Positions 1 through 5,605 of a DNA stretch of 25,750 nt are shown piece by piece. A program made the translations under genes and the position numbers. Origin of the DNA: a virus; IMG/VR virus record IMGVR_UViG_3300044618_000790, positions 1 through 25,750 of that record; one strand, given 5' to 3'. The notes under the pieces are model-generated. The model did not search any database, was not told the origin of the DNA, and saw only the letters and a list, made by a program, of their open reading frames with translations. Position 1 is the stretch's first letter, and each line of letters starts with the position of its first letter.

Positions 1-956
1 CCAATAGCTCTTGCTTCACGCTCTCTTGCATCGGTTAACTTATCAAAAGCACCAGATGCCTCAAGGGCTCTAACTGAGTTGAAGTACAAAGCTTGAGACA
101 GATCTTGTGCGCCAGCGGCATCCATGTTACCGAGTTTTTCAGTAACAAGTGTTAACTCCGTGAGTGCTACAATGTTTTCATTAGCGCTAATTCCCAATTC
201 AGCAAAATCTGTTGCAAGACCAACTACAAGATCTTTTGATACACCAAATTTATTACTTAAACCAGTTAACGCAAAATCAAGAGCCTTAAATGAATCAACC
301 ATTTTGTTAATAGCAGCCTGGCGCTCTGCACCACCAAGACCCTTGCCAAGCTTCTTATCAGCCTGTTCGGCTGTCATTGCAACGCCTTCAAGAACCTTTG
401 TTAGTCTTACAAGAGCAGCATCAACTTTAACTAAACTTTGTAGACCAGTTCTTGCAAACAGCAACAATGGTGCTGTAAGGTTAATCATCAAGCTTCTACC
501 AACGAATTGGGCATCCTTACCCATCTTCTGAAGTCTTAGCGAGATATTAGAGAGGTCTGATCCAAAAGACCTAATTCTCAAACCACGAAGTGTTGTTGAA
601 AACGCCTTGAGTTGATTTTGAGTAAAAGTTAGCTCTTTACCAAGTTTTGTTGTAGGACCACCAGCTTTTAATATTGCGAGGTTATAGTTCTGAATATTAG
701 AGCGGAGGCGCTTGCTCTCTTCAGAAAGAGCAGCTTGATTTCTCTTTAGTTCTTTTAAGCTATTAGCGTGTTGATTAACACCTTTGCTCGTGATGCCTAA
801 TGCTTTATTGACAGCTTTAGCATGGCTATCCAGTGCCCTCATTGGCACTGTTACACCCTTTAGGTTAAGAGCAAGATTTCGTACAGATGCGCTTAAATTA
901 GCGACATCCTTAACACCCGTAGTATGTACGCTAATTATTAGATCTACATCAGACAT
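1..956 (-). CDS. Tail tape measure protein, N-terminal part (cut by window edge)
   Basis: The tape measure sets tail length and fills the tail tube before DNA ejection. The frame reads from the ATG at 956 without a stop to base 1, giving at least 318 residues. It begins MSDVDLIISVHTTGVKDV and goes on with a helical, Lys/Gln/Leu-rich stretch (NQHANSLKELKRNQAALSEE), then a hydrophobic patch (SLMINLTAPLLLFARTGL) and Ala-rich helices. This is the usual N-terminal make-up of siphovirus tape measures. Its place directly after the frameshifted chaperone pair is the conserved order and is the strongest argument. No clear Shine-Dalgarno sequence precedes the ATG; a TATATT hexamer lies nine bases upstream, so a short leader is possible. 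The C-terminal part lies outside the window. Confidence 0.88.
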   Translation of the reverse strand, partial: MSDVDLIISVHTTGVKDVANLSASVRNLALNLKGVTVPMRALDSHAKAVNKALGITSKGVNQHANSLKELKRNQAALSEESKRLRSNIQNYNLAILKAGGPTTKLGKELTFTQNQLKAFSTTLRGLRIRSFGSDLSNISLRLQKMGKDAQFVGRSLMINLTAPLLLFARTGLQSLVKVDAALVRLTKVLEGVAMTAEQADKKLGKGLGGAERQAAINKMVDSFKALDFALTGLSNKFGVSKDLVVGLATDFAELGISANENIVALTELTLVTEKLGNMDAAGAQDLSQALYFNSVRALEASGAFDKLTDAREREARAI

Positions 957-1004
957 ATTTGTACCAATATAGATTATCCCATTTTATACAGTAAATAGCA
1001 ATCA

Positions 1005-1636
1005 TTATTCCTGCGTGTAGCCTAATGGAATACCGAAGCTCATGACCTCAAACGGTCTCATCGGCTCATCTGGAACTTTATCTTCTGGCGAATACCAGTC
1101 TTCATCAAAGTCAACATCTGCTCCTTGGGAAAGAGCTAGGGCTTTAATTTCTTTACTATATTCATTTGAACAAGCTCGGTACAGAAGAAACATTTCGTGA
1201 AGAATTAAAGACTCCTCTAATTCCTCTAGACTTCTCCATGCACCGACTTGAACAAATATTTCTGACTCATACTTCAGAAGGGGGATCTCATTCCATGATA
1301 GAGGCTGACCGCCTCCACCTTCCCCGTTTATTGGTTTGGGTCGTTACCCATTGCAGCAGCCATTACTTCACCGAATGTTCTGAGGTCAAGAATATCCTCA
1401 AGAGCATCACGGTTTGCTGCCAACTCTGGATCTGCCTTACGCAAAGCAATAGAAGCTGCTGCGATCATCTTATCAATATCATCATCAGTCATACCCGCTT
1501 CGTTATCAGTCTTCATTTCGTTTGCAACCTTCATGAACTCACGGAGGTGCTTAATCGTCAAAGGCTTAACTACTCTCTTTTTTCCATCAGAAAATGTAAT
1601 CTCAGTACCCTTGAACAAATCGTTATTTGTTGTCAT
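1005..1636 (-). CDS. Tail assembly chaperone, long form made by -1 ribosomal frameshift
   Basis: This is the equivalent of lambda gpGT, which binds tape measure and tail tube subunits during tail assembly and is absent from the virion. The first frame (1636 down to the AAC at 1336-1334) encodes MTTNNDLFKGTEITF to GNDPN. Slipping back one base at CCCAAAC (1340-1334) enters a frame that is open from 1343 to the TAA at 1007-1005. It adds 109 residues starting PINGEGGGQPLSWNEIPLL and ending FGIPLGYTQE, for about 210 residues in all. The second frame has an internal ATG at 1193, but most of its coding potential lies upstream of that ATG, which favours fusion over separate initiation. Position between major tail protein and tape measure matches the family. 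Confidence 0.85.
1281..1340 (-). other. Programmed -1 frameshift signal: CCCAAAC plus downstream stem
   Basis: On the minus strand the heptamer CCCAAAC (1340-1334) is in register as C CCA AAC in the first frame, matching the X XXY YYZ rule. It lies just before the TAA at 1330-1328. Downstream, GGGGA (1325-1321) can pair with TCCCC (1285-1281), enclosing a 7-bp hairpin with one G-U pair and loop GGTCA (1317-1299). The outer stem starts eight bases after the heptamer, a normal spacing for a stimulatory structure. The heptamer is certain; the structure is a pairing seen by eye and was not folded. Confidence 0.8.
1328..1636 (-). CDS. Tail assembly chaperone, short form (no frameshift)
   Basis: This 102-residue product is the lambda gpG equivalent, made when ribosomes do not shift. 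It has a short beta-like start (TEITFSDGKKRVVKPLTIKH) followed by acidic helices (GMTDDDIDKMIAAASIALRK), a common pattern for these chaperones. An AAGGAG lies 12 bases before the ATG, a rather long spacing. The terminator-like hairpin at 1678-1724 separates it from the major tail protein gene, so it may depend on read-through or on a promoter in the 1637-1677 interval. I see AT-rich hexamers there but no convincing promoter pair. Confidence 0.85.
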   Translation of the reverse strand: MTTNNDLFKGTEITFSDGKKRVVKPLTIKHLREFMKVANEMKTDNEAGMTDDDIDKMIAAASIALRKADPELAANRDALEDILDLRTFGEVMAAAMGNDPNQ

Positions 1637-1677
1637 GTTTAAATATTGCTCCTTGTTATAATCGTAGGGAATATAAG

Positions 1678-1724
1678 AAAAACTCCCAGGTTTCAGTATA
1701 TCATACCGATTCCCAGGAGTTTTT
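1678..1724 (-). terminator. Terminator-like hairpin after the major tail protein gene
   Basis: AAAAACTCCTGGG (1724-1712) pairs with CCTGGGAGTTTTT (1690-1678), 13 base pairs with two G-U pairs, closing a 21-base loop that holds a small GTAT/ATAC inner stem. The T run is at the stem end on both strands, so it could act both ways. It lies between the abundant major tail protein and the chaperone genes, where partial termination would lower chaperone supply. Confidence 0.75.
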
Positions 1725-1749
1725 ACTTAGTACAAATTTTTGGTGTTAA

Positions 1750-2328
1750 TTATTGCTGATCAATAATCTTGCCGTATTCGTAGCCTGTATCACCAGTTAC
1801 TGGCAAAACACGGAACGATACTTCAAACACGGTTGCTTCAGCTCTCTTCATTGAAATCATTGAAGTGGTCATTGACACTGCACGCTTAGTATTAAACTTG
1901 CGGGTCTTTGTTACCGATGCTGTTGAACCAGGGGCATTACCAGTTACCTGGAGTGCGTACTCAAATGGGTACACGCCCTGTGAACCAAACAACAATGTCT
2001 TTGTGTTTGCGCCATCATTATTTGCTTTGATTGACTCTCCACCAGTTACATTGTCATAGCTCCATGCTGTTGCAAGGTTGTTAAGAGTTCCTTCTGCGAG
2101 GGTTGTCTTAACCATTACTTTCACCTTTGACTGAATGACCTTTGCTGCGTCACCGTACTGGTCAATTTCAATGTCAACCATGTCTGGTTCCCACGAAATT
2201 TCAAGACCACCTTGGGTTGCGCCCACATCTGTCAAGCTATCAAAATCTGAGTTTGTCATCGTGATGTTGGAAACACCAGTTTTTACTGTTGCTTCACCAA
2301 CTACGATATTGGAAGTTGTTACTGCCAT
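1750..2328 (-). CDS. Major tail protein (tail tube subunit)
   Basis: A 192-residue protein with a beta-rich, low-Cys sequence (EATVKTGVSNITMTNSDFDS at the start; PFEYALQVTGNAPG near residue 120; VFEVSFRVLPVTGDTGYEYG near the end), of the size and type expected for a siphovirus tail tube subunit. Recognition rests on sequence style plus position: after the tail terminator and just before the chaperones and tape measure. The start has a strong AGGAGG about seven bases upstream, as expected for a product needed in high copy, and the gene is followed by a terminator-like hairpin. I cannot assign it to a named subfamily. Confidence 0.8.
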   Translation of the reverse strand: MAVTTSNIVVGEATVKTGVSNITMTNSDFDSLTDVGATQGGLEISWEPDMVDIEIDQYGDAAKVIQSKVKVMVKTTLAEGTLNNLATAWSYDNVTGGESIKANNDGANTKTLLFGSQGVYPFEYALQVTGNAPGSTASVTKTRKFNTKRAVSMTTSMISMKRAEATVFEVSFRVLPVTGDTGYEYGKIIDQQ

Positions 2329-2343
2329 TTTACTATCCTCCTG

Positions 2344-2538
2344 TTATTCAAGGACAAATATTTTCTTGCCCTTGCGATCTCGCCATTTAGAAATCTTTAC
2401 GGCGTGATCTAATTTTATTTCATCTGAGCGGCGACCTATTCCTACGCCTTTTTGCCACTCAAACTCATAAACCTCTTTACCTAGTTTCACGGAAAACCCT
2501 GGGGTCTTGCCGATGTATGTAATTACATTATACTTCAT
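2344..2538 (-). CDS. Small basic protein of unknown function in the tail gene block
   Basis: A 64-residue, Lys-rich protein (MKYNVITYIGKTPGFSVKLG to KISKWRDRKGKKIFVLE) with alternating beta-type segments. I do not recognise a family. It lies between tail terminator and major tail protein, with 15 bases to the major tail protein and 25 to the gene before, so it is probably co-expressed with virion genes. There is no Shine-Dalgarno sequence before its ATG; instead TATCAT lies eight bases upstream. A minor tail or neck accessory protein is possible; this is a guess from position only. Confidence 0.7.
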   Translation of the reverse strand: MKYNVITYIGKTPGFSVKLGKEVYEFEWQKGVGIGRRSDEIKLDHAVKISKWRDRKGKKIFVLE

Positions 2539-2546
2539 ATACTTTT

Positions 2547-2552
2547 ATGATA
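2547..2552 (-). promoter_or_regulatory. Possible -10 box giving a near-leaderless transcript
   Basis: TATCAT lies eight bases before the ATG at 2538 and no Shine-Dalgarno sequence is present. No good -35 box is seen 16-18 bases further upstream. Listed because the same geometry occurs at better promoters in this window. Confidence 0.3.
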
Positions 2553-2563
2553 CCACAAATATA

Positions 2564-2974
2564 TCAGAGGCTCACTGAGAACAGCGAGAAATCAAGGTCC
2601 ATTTGGTACCAACCTTCTTTTTCAATAGGCTCTGACAAAGAACTTGATACCAGTTGTGAGCTAAGAACTCTTACGCTTGAACTGGCAACATTCCCTTGAA
2701 TCTGATCCCCTTCTCCAAGGAGCTTGATTAATCTTTCTGAGATTTGAAATAACCTGTCAACATCCGAATCATAAATAGAGTATCTAATTGCGTCATACCT
2801 GTTCCAGTATGACTCAACAGATGGGATATGTGGATTGTAATAGTAAATTACAAAAGGAGCTGTTTCTGTGCTGTAACCAATTACTGGGAAAAAATTCATA
2901 ACTTTCCCAGCAATATTAGCCAGAGTGGTATCTGCCTTAAGGTAAGTGTTTATAGAATAGACGCTAATTGGCAT
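2564..2974 (-). CDS. Tail terminator / tail completion protein
   Basis: This protein would cap the tail tube at the end that joins the head. It has 136 residues. It begins MPISVYSINTYLKADTTLAN, the helix typical of this group (a short chain at residues 1-20 followed by a hydrophobic strand such as PFVIYYYN at about 60-67). A helical DVDRLFQISERLIKLL follows near residue 95, and it ends with strands (WYQMDLDFSLFSVSL). This matches the general pattern of the DUF3168 / lambda gpU-like tail terminators. Gene order supports it: after the gp10-like protein and before the major tail protein. It starts three bases after the previous stop. Confidence 0.72.
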   Translation of the reverse strand: MPISVYSINTYLKADTTLANIAGKVMNFFPVIGYSTETAPFVIYYYNPHIPSVESYWNRYDAIRYSIYDSDVDRLFQISERLIKLLGEGDQIQGNVASSSVRVLSSQLVSSSLSEPIEKEGWYQMDLDFSLFSVSL

Positions 2975-2977
2975 AAA

Positions 2978-3508
2978 CTACCTTACCACATCCACCCCGC
3001 CAGCACCTCTTGCGGTAAAACCTTGTCTAATAAATTCTTGTTTAAGGTTTTTAATAATAACTTGTTTTGCAATCTCTCTAATTTCTTTTCTTTTTGAAGG
3101 AATCGCTACTTTTCTAACAGCTCTATAGAACTCCGAATAGCCTTGTGCAACAGAGGCTGATCTTACTTTCATAATCCCATTTCCTTTTCCTCTGATTACA
3201 CCACCACCTTTTTTACCAGTTAAAAGAATTGCAGATCCGATCTGGATGTTTCCACCATCTTTTCTAAATGACCCTTTTGGATATGGTTTTACTTTTAAAG
3301 TCATGCCTGTTGGACCAAATGGAATGATTTCGTATTGTAAATACTTTGCAGCCCTTCCTAGATCGGCTGTTGCCATCTTCATGTCACGCTTTGACCTCAT
3401 CATTGCCTGCACTTGTGCATGCTGAACTCGGACTGGTAGGACTGAATAGTAAATAGCAGCCATCTCTGTTTGAATCAAAGCTGACTTGTTAACCCGAATA
3501 CTAAGCAT
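2978..3508 (-). CDS. HK97 gp10-like neck/tail component
   Basis: A 176-residue basic protein. It has an N-terminal helical region with many Arg and Lys, a middle GPTGMTLKVKPYPKGSFRKD segment, and a C-terminal helix pair (PSKRKEIREIAKQVIIKNLK) ending in ARGAGGVDVVR. Size, charge and position between head closure and tail terminator fit the HK97 gp10-like family, often annotated as a neck or minor tail protein. It overlaps the upstream head-closure gene by eight bases, pointing to translational coupling. Family assignment is by pattern and order, not by a recognised signature. Confidence 0.62.
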   Translation of the reverse strand: MLSIRVNKSALIQTEMAAIYYSVLPVRVQHAQVQAMMRSKRDMKMATADLGRAAKYLQYEIIPFGPTGMTLKVKPYPKGSFRKDGGNIQIGSAILLTGKKGGGVIRGKGNGIMKVRSASVAQGYSEFYRAVRKVAIPSKRKEIREIAKQVIIKNLKQEFIRQGFTARGAGGVDVVR

Positions 3509-3875
3509 TTTCCGTAATCTTCCTACAGGTTAAAAGAATCATTCTAACCTTACCGTTATAACCAGTTCTTTTATCAATGTTTACAATCTCTACTGGATAA
3601 TCAACTATTGAATTACCGTAGCGGTCAACTACATTTTGAATTTTATTGCTATAGTTTGCATACTGAGCATCTTTGTGTGAAATAAAAAATTCAACCTCGT
3701 CAATATTTGCAACATACGGATATGTTCTTCTTTCAGAAGACATTGACTGATACAGGGCTTTAATTGTTCCCGACATTGTGTATGATGTTGTTTGTTGCCC
3801 AGCAGCATTAACAGATGTTGTCTTAGTGTAGACATCCATTTTGTGCGGAAGGTTTATAAAAACACCGTTAGACAT
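3501..3875 (-). CDS. Head closure protein (head-tail stopper type)
   Basis: A 124-residue beta-rich protein with the features of the SPP1 gp16 / HK97 gp7-like head closure group: an early strand INLPHKMDVYTKTTSVNAAG, a repeat of short strands (SGTIKALYQSMSSERRTYPY), and a late turn (YPVEIVNIDKRTGYNGKVRM) ending in a hydrophobic strand. Such proteins close the connector after packaging to hold DNA in. The ATG directly abuts the stop of the connector gene, and its end overlaps the next gene by eight bases, the usual tight order of connector, closure, gp10-like and terminator. Confidence 0.7.
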   Translation of the reverse strand: MSNGVFINLPHKMDVYTKTTSVNAAGQQTTSYTMSGTIKALYQSMSSERRTYPYVANIDEVEFFISHKDAQYANYSNKIQNVVDRYGNSIVDYPVEIVNIDKRTGYNGKVRMILLTCRKITENA

Positions 3876-4805
3876 TTAAACCACATAGTCCATTACAAAC
3901 AGCGTGTAGTCCATAAGAAGGACATCTGCATCAATGTTGCCCGTTGTCTCAAAGAAGTTTGTGGTATTGATTTCATATCTAATTGTATCCATTTCAACTC
4001 TTTGAATTCCATGCCTTCTGAATTCAGAATCGTCATTCATCATGTCAACCAGCAAAAGATCCGCTGCCTGCTCAATATTGTTCGGAACAAATTGCCAACC
4101 AAAATCACCCTCAACTCTGTAAATACTTTGCTTATCAAATCTATTTACAAGCAAAAGAACATTCACGCTATCCAGAACAGATTTTCTAAATTGCAGGTAG
4201 TAGGAACTACCGAAGCTGTGAGGCTCTCTGATTTTCTCAATGTGATTTAAAGTTGCATCGGAGTAGTCGTGCAGAACCGTTTCATCATTTGTTCCTGGGT
4301 CGGATGTGACTTTCCTTAGCGTAGTGATTGGGTTTGGGATATGAAGTGTATTCTTCCCAGAACCCATGACCTCAAGATATTTATTAGGATAGTATTCAAA
4401 GGATTGACCACAGTAGGTATTAATAATATTCCTTACCTTTTTCTCCATCTTTTCAAACTTGTCATACCAATCGGTTTCAAGCTCTGGATGGTCTTCAAAG
4501 AAGGTGTCAATATCAATGTATGGCGTATAGACATTAAAGTATTGTGACTGTGTGTATGATGTCGCACTTATCGTATATGTAAAATCAGCACGATATCTTC
4601 CCGCAGCATTTAGCACATAGATACCAGAAGCTGCTTGACCATAGGTGATAGTATAAACTCCAGCACTTGATCTTGTTGCGTTTGTTGGACCAGAAACAAG
4701 TGATCCAAATTCATGGTATAAACTAACTGACACCACATTAGATGTAGGGTCGCTTGGAAGCGTTAAAGTTAGTGTTTTGCTTGTTTCAATCTTTACATCA
4801 TCCAT
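3876..4805 (-). CDS. Head-tail connector (gp6/gp15-like) with N-terminal Ig-like domain
   Basis: A 309-residue protein in two parts. Residues 1-95 look like a beta sandwich (KTLTLTLPSDPTSNVVSVSL; AGRYRADFTYTISATSYTQS). From about 96 there is the helical connector body typical of HK97 gp6 / SPP1 gp15 adaptors: YIDIDTFFEDHPELETDWYD, a helical stretch around KKVRNIINTYCGQ, and a late IEQAADLLLVDMMNDDSEFR helix followed by an aromatic tail. It would form the ring under the portal. It heads the run of neck and tail genes. No Shine-Dalgarno sequence precedes the ATG; TATAAT ends exactly six bases before it, suggesting a leaderless message. The beta domain fused in front is unusual for an adaptor and may add contacts on the outside of the neck. 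Confidence 0.72.
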   Translation of the reverse strand: MDDVKIETSKTLTLTLPSDPTSNVVSVSLYHEFGSLVSGPTNATRSSAGVYTITYGQAASGIYVLNAAGRYRADFTYTISATSYTQSQYFNVYTPYIDIDTFFEDHPELETDWYDKFEKMEKKVRNIINTYCGQSFEYYPNKYLEVMGSGKNTLHIPNPITTLRKVTSDPGTNDETVLHDYSDATLNHIEKIREPHSFGSSYYLQFRKSVLDSVNVLLLVNRFDKQSIYRVEGDFGWQFVPNNIEQAADLLLVDMMNDDSEFRRHGIQRVEMDTIRYEINTTNFFETTGNIDADVLLMDYTLFVMDYVV

Positions 4806-4811
4806 AATACA

Positions 4812-4831
4812 ATTATAACAGTATTACTGTT
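4812..4831 (-). promoter_or_regulatory. Leaderless promoter with a perfect palindrome, before connector operon
   Basis: TATAAT (4817-4812) is followed by exactly six bases and then the ATG at 4805, the spacing expected if transcription starts on the start codon. Next to the -10 box is the 15-bp palindrome AACAGTA-A-TACTGTT (4831-4817). No -35 match is seen at 16-18 bases, so the palindrome may be an activator or repressor site. The -10 box and palindrome are seen; regulation is inferred. Confidence 0.5.
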
Positions 4832-4840
4832 TTTCAGCCT

Positions 4841-5002
4841 TTAAAAAGTCTGCATTGCTAATGACACTTCTAAATCATTTATTTTATTAGTGACATTTTG
4901 CGTATTAAGAATCCATTTTTCCCCATCCCAAACCCAAGTCTTTCCGTTAGCAGAATGCGTATCGTCAGTAGCTGGATTGGAGGGAAAATTGATAGCAGCC
5001 AT
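4841..5002 (-). CDS. 53-residue fibre-tip or adaptor-like small protein
   Basis: The sequence MAAINFPSNPATDDTHSANG followed by KTWVWDGEKWILNTQNVTNK matches a module often found in phage tail fibres and baseplate proteins: a stretch ending in a short 'W-x-W-x-G-x-x-W' turn that covers fibre trunks. Here it stands alone and ends after a short helix (INDLEVSLAMQTF). It could be a small virion adaptor or a relic of a larger fibre gene. It has no Shine-Dalgarno sequence; TATAAT occurs twice upstream, the nearer one 11 bases before the ATG, in a setting shared with the gene before it. Confidence 0.72.
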   Translation of the reverse strand: MAAINFPSNPATDDTHSANGKTWVWDGEKWILNTQNVTNKINDLEVSLAMQTF

Positions 5003-5013
5003 AGTTAGTATCC

Positions 5014-5019
5014 ATTATA
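5014..5019 (-). promoter_or_regulatory. Possible -10 box before the 53-residue gene
   Basis: TATAAT 11 bases before the ATG, within the string TATAATGGATACTAACT and then ATGGC. A second TATAAT lies at 5021-5026. The arrangement is near-identical to that at 5409-5414. No clear -35 box. Confidence 0.35.
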
Positions 5020-5046
5020 GATTATAAAGAACTTTTTTACGAATTT

Positions 5047-5397
5047 TTAAACAATTCTATTAACATAGCCAGAAATGTTAATAACATTTGCTGTTCCAGC
5101 AAACCCTCTAATAACAAGAGAGTTGTTCATAGGAAGCCCTGGGACAACTAGTGTTAATCCAGCCTCAGCAGGAATGGTTGATTCAATATGATCTGTGTTA
5201 GCAGTTGTTCCACCGTATTCAATGGTTAGTTTAACTGCACTTGTTGATGAGTTAACGGCATAAATCCAAATTTCATCTAATGATGATGTCCCAGAAACGC
5301 AAGTATGAATCAATGTACCAGCAGTTGCGGTATTAGCAATTACAATTTGCTTACCATCTGTTGAGCCAGATAAGAGTCGTTTAGAAAAGGTTGCCAT
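5047..5397 (-). CDS. Small beta-sandwich virion-type protein
   Basis: A 116-residue protein of alternating strands (FSKRLLSGSTDGKQIVIANT; EIWIYAVNSSTSAVKLTIEY; LTLVVPGLPMNNSLVIRGFA; ISGYVNRIV), with almost no charged residues in the strands. This style is common among small phage surface or baseplate proteins. The 110-residue protein at 23216-23548 has the same general plan, including internal lines such as 'IKSINICNTSD' against 'IWIYAVNSSTS', and may be a distant relative. No enzyme motif is present. It lies between a zinc ribbon gene and the 53-residue gene and probably belongs to the fibre or baseplate set. Confidence 0.72.
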   Translation of the reverse strand: MATFSKRLLSGSTDGKQIVIANTATAGTLIHTCVSGTSSLDEIWIYAVNSSTSAVKLTIEYGGTTANTDHIESTIPAEAGLTLVVPGLPMNNSLVIRGFAGTANVINISGYVNRIV

Positions 5398-5408
5398 AGT
5401 CTATATCA

Positions 5409-5414
5409 ATTATA
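5409..5414 (-). promoter_or_regulatory. Possible -10 box before the 116-residue gene
   Basis: TATAAT 11 bases before the ATG, within TATAATTGATATAGACT and then ATGGC; no Shine-Dalgarno sequence and no clear -35 box. Shares TATAAT-N-GATA-N4-ACTATGGC with the next gene's upstream region. Confidence 0.35.
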
Positions 5415-5431
5415 ATCCATTTAGAGCTTTT

Positions 5432-5605
5432 TTACCACTTATTATGAGGGCAATTTAAACCCTCAATAACAATAGATGTAACAAAACAGTTACATTCATG
5501 TTCGGTGCAATTTTTATTTTCTCCAAGATATTCACACTGCTCGCATATGCGAATACATTCTTTTTTCTCTTCTGTGAGATCTTGTAAGTTTTCCCAAATT
5601 ATCAT
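5432..5605 (-). CDS. 57-residue zinc-ribbon miniprotein
   Basis: Starts at the ATG at 5605, which overlaps the TGA of the 525-residue gene as ATGA; the longer frame upstream (to 5761) only reads through that gene and is rejected. Cysteines fall at residues 17, 21, 24, 33, 38, 40 and 52, giving ICEQCEYLGENKNCTEHECN followed by C and an end of NCPHNKW. This is the same plan as the 51-residue protein at 19816-19971 (CxxC, CxxCxC, CP..KW). Small zinc ribbons of this kind are frequent in phages; their role is not established. Coupling to a fibre gene suggests a role with fibre proteins, such as assembly or a small virion part. That is inference. Confidence 0.8.
   Translation of the reverse strand: MIIWENLQDLTEEKKECIRICEQCEYLGENKNCTEHECNCFVTSIVIEGLNCPHNKW

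Noticed and set aside
1005-1193. Independent gene starting at the ATG at 1193
   Set aside because: The frame is open well upstream to 1343 and joins the first chaperone frame exactly at CCCAAAC.
1166-1642. Open frame of 158 codons on the plus strand
   Set aside because: It is antisense to the chaperone genes, which have correct order, a slip site and family-type proteins; its own product is Cys/His-rich and unlike any phage protein.
1678-1724. Riboswitch before the chaperone gene
   Set aside because: The long stem with flanking A/T runs is simpler as a bidirectional terminator; no known riboswitch core is seen.
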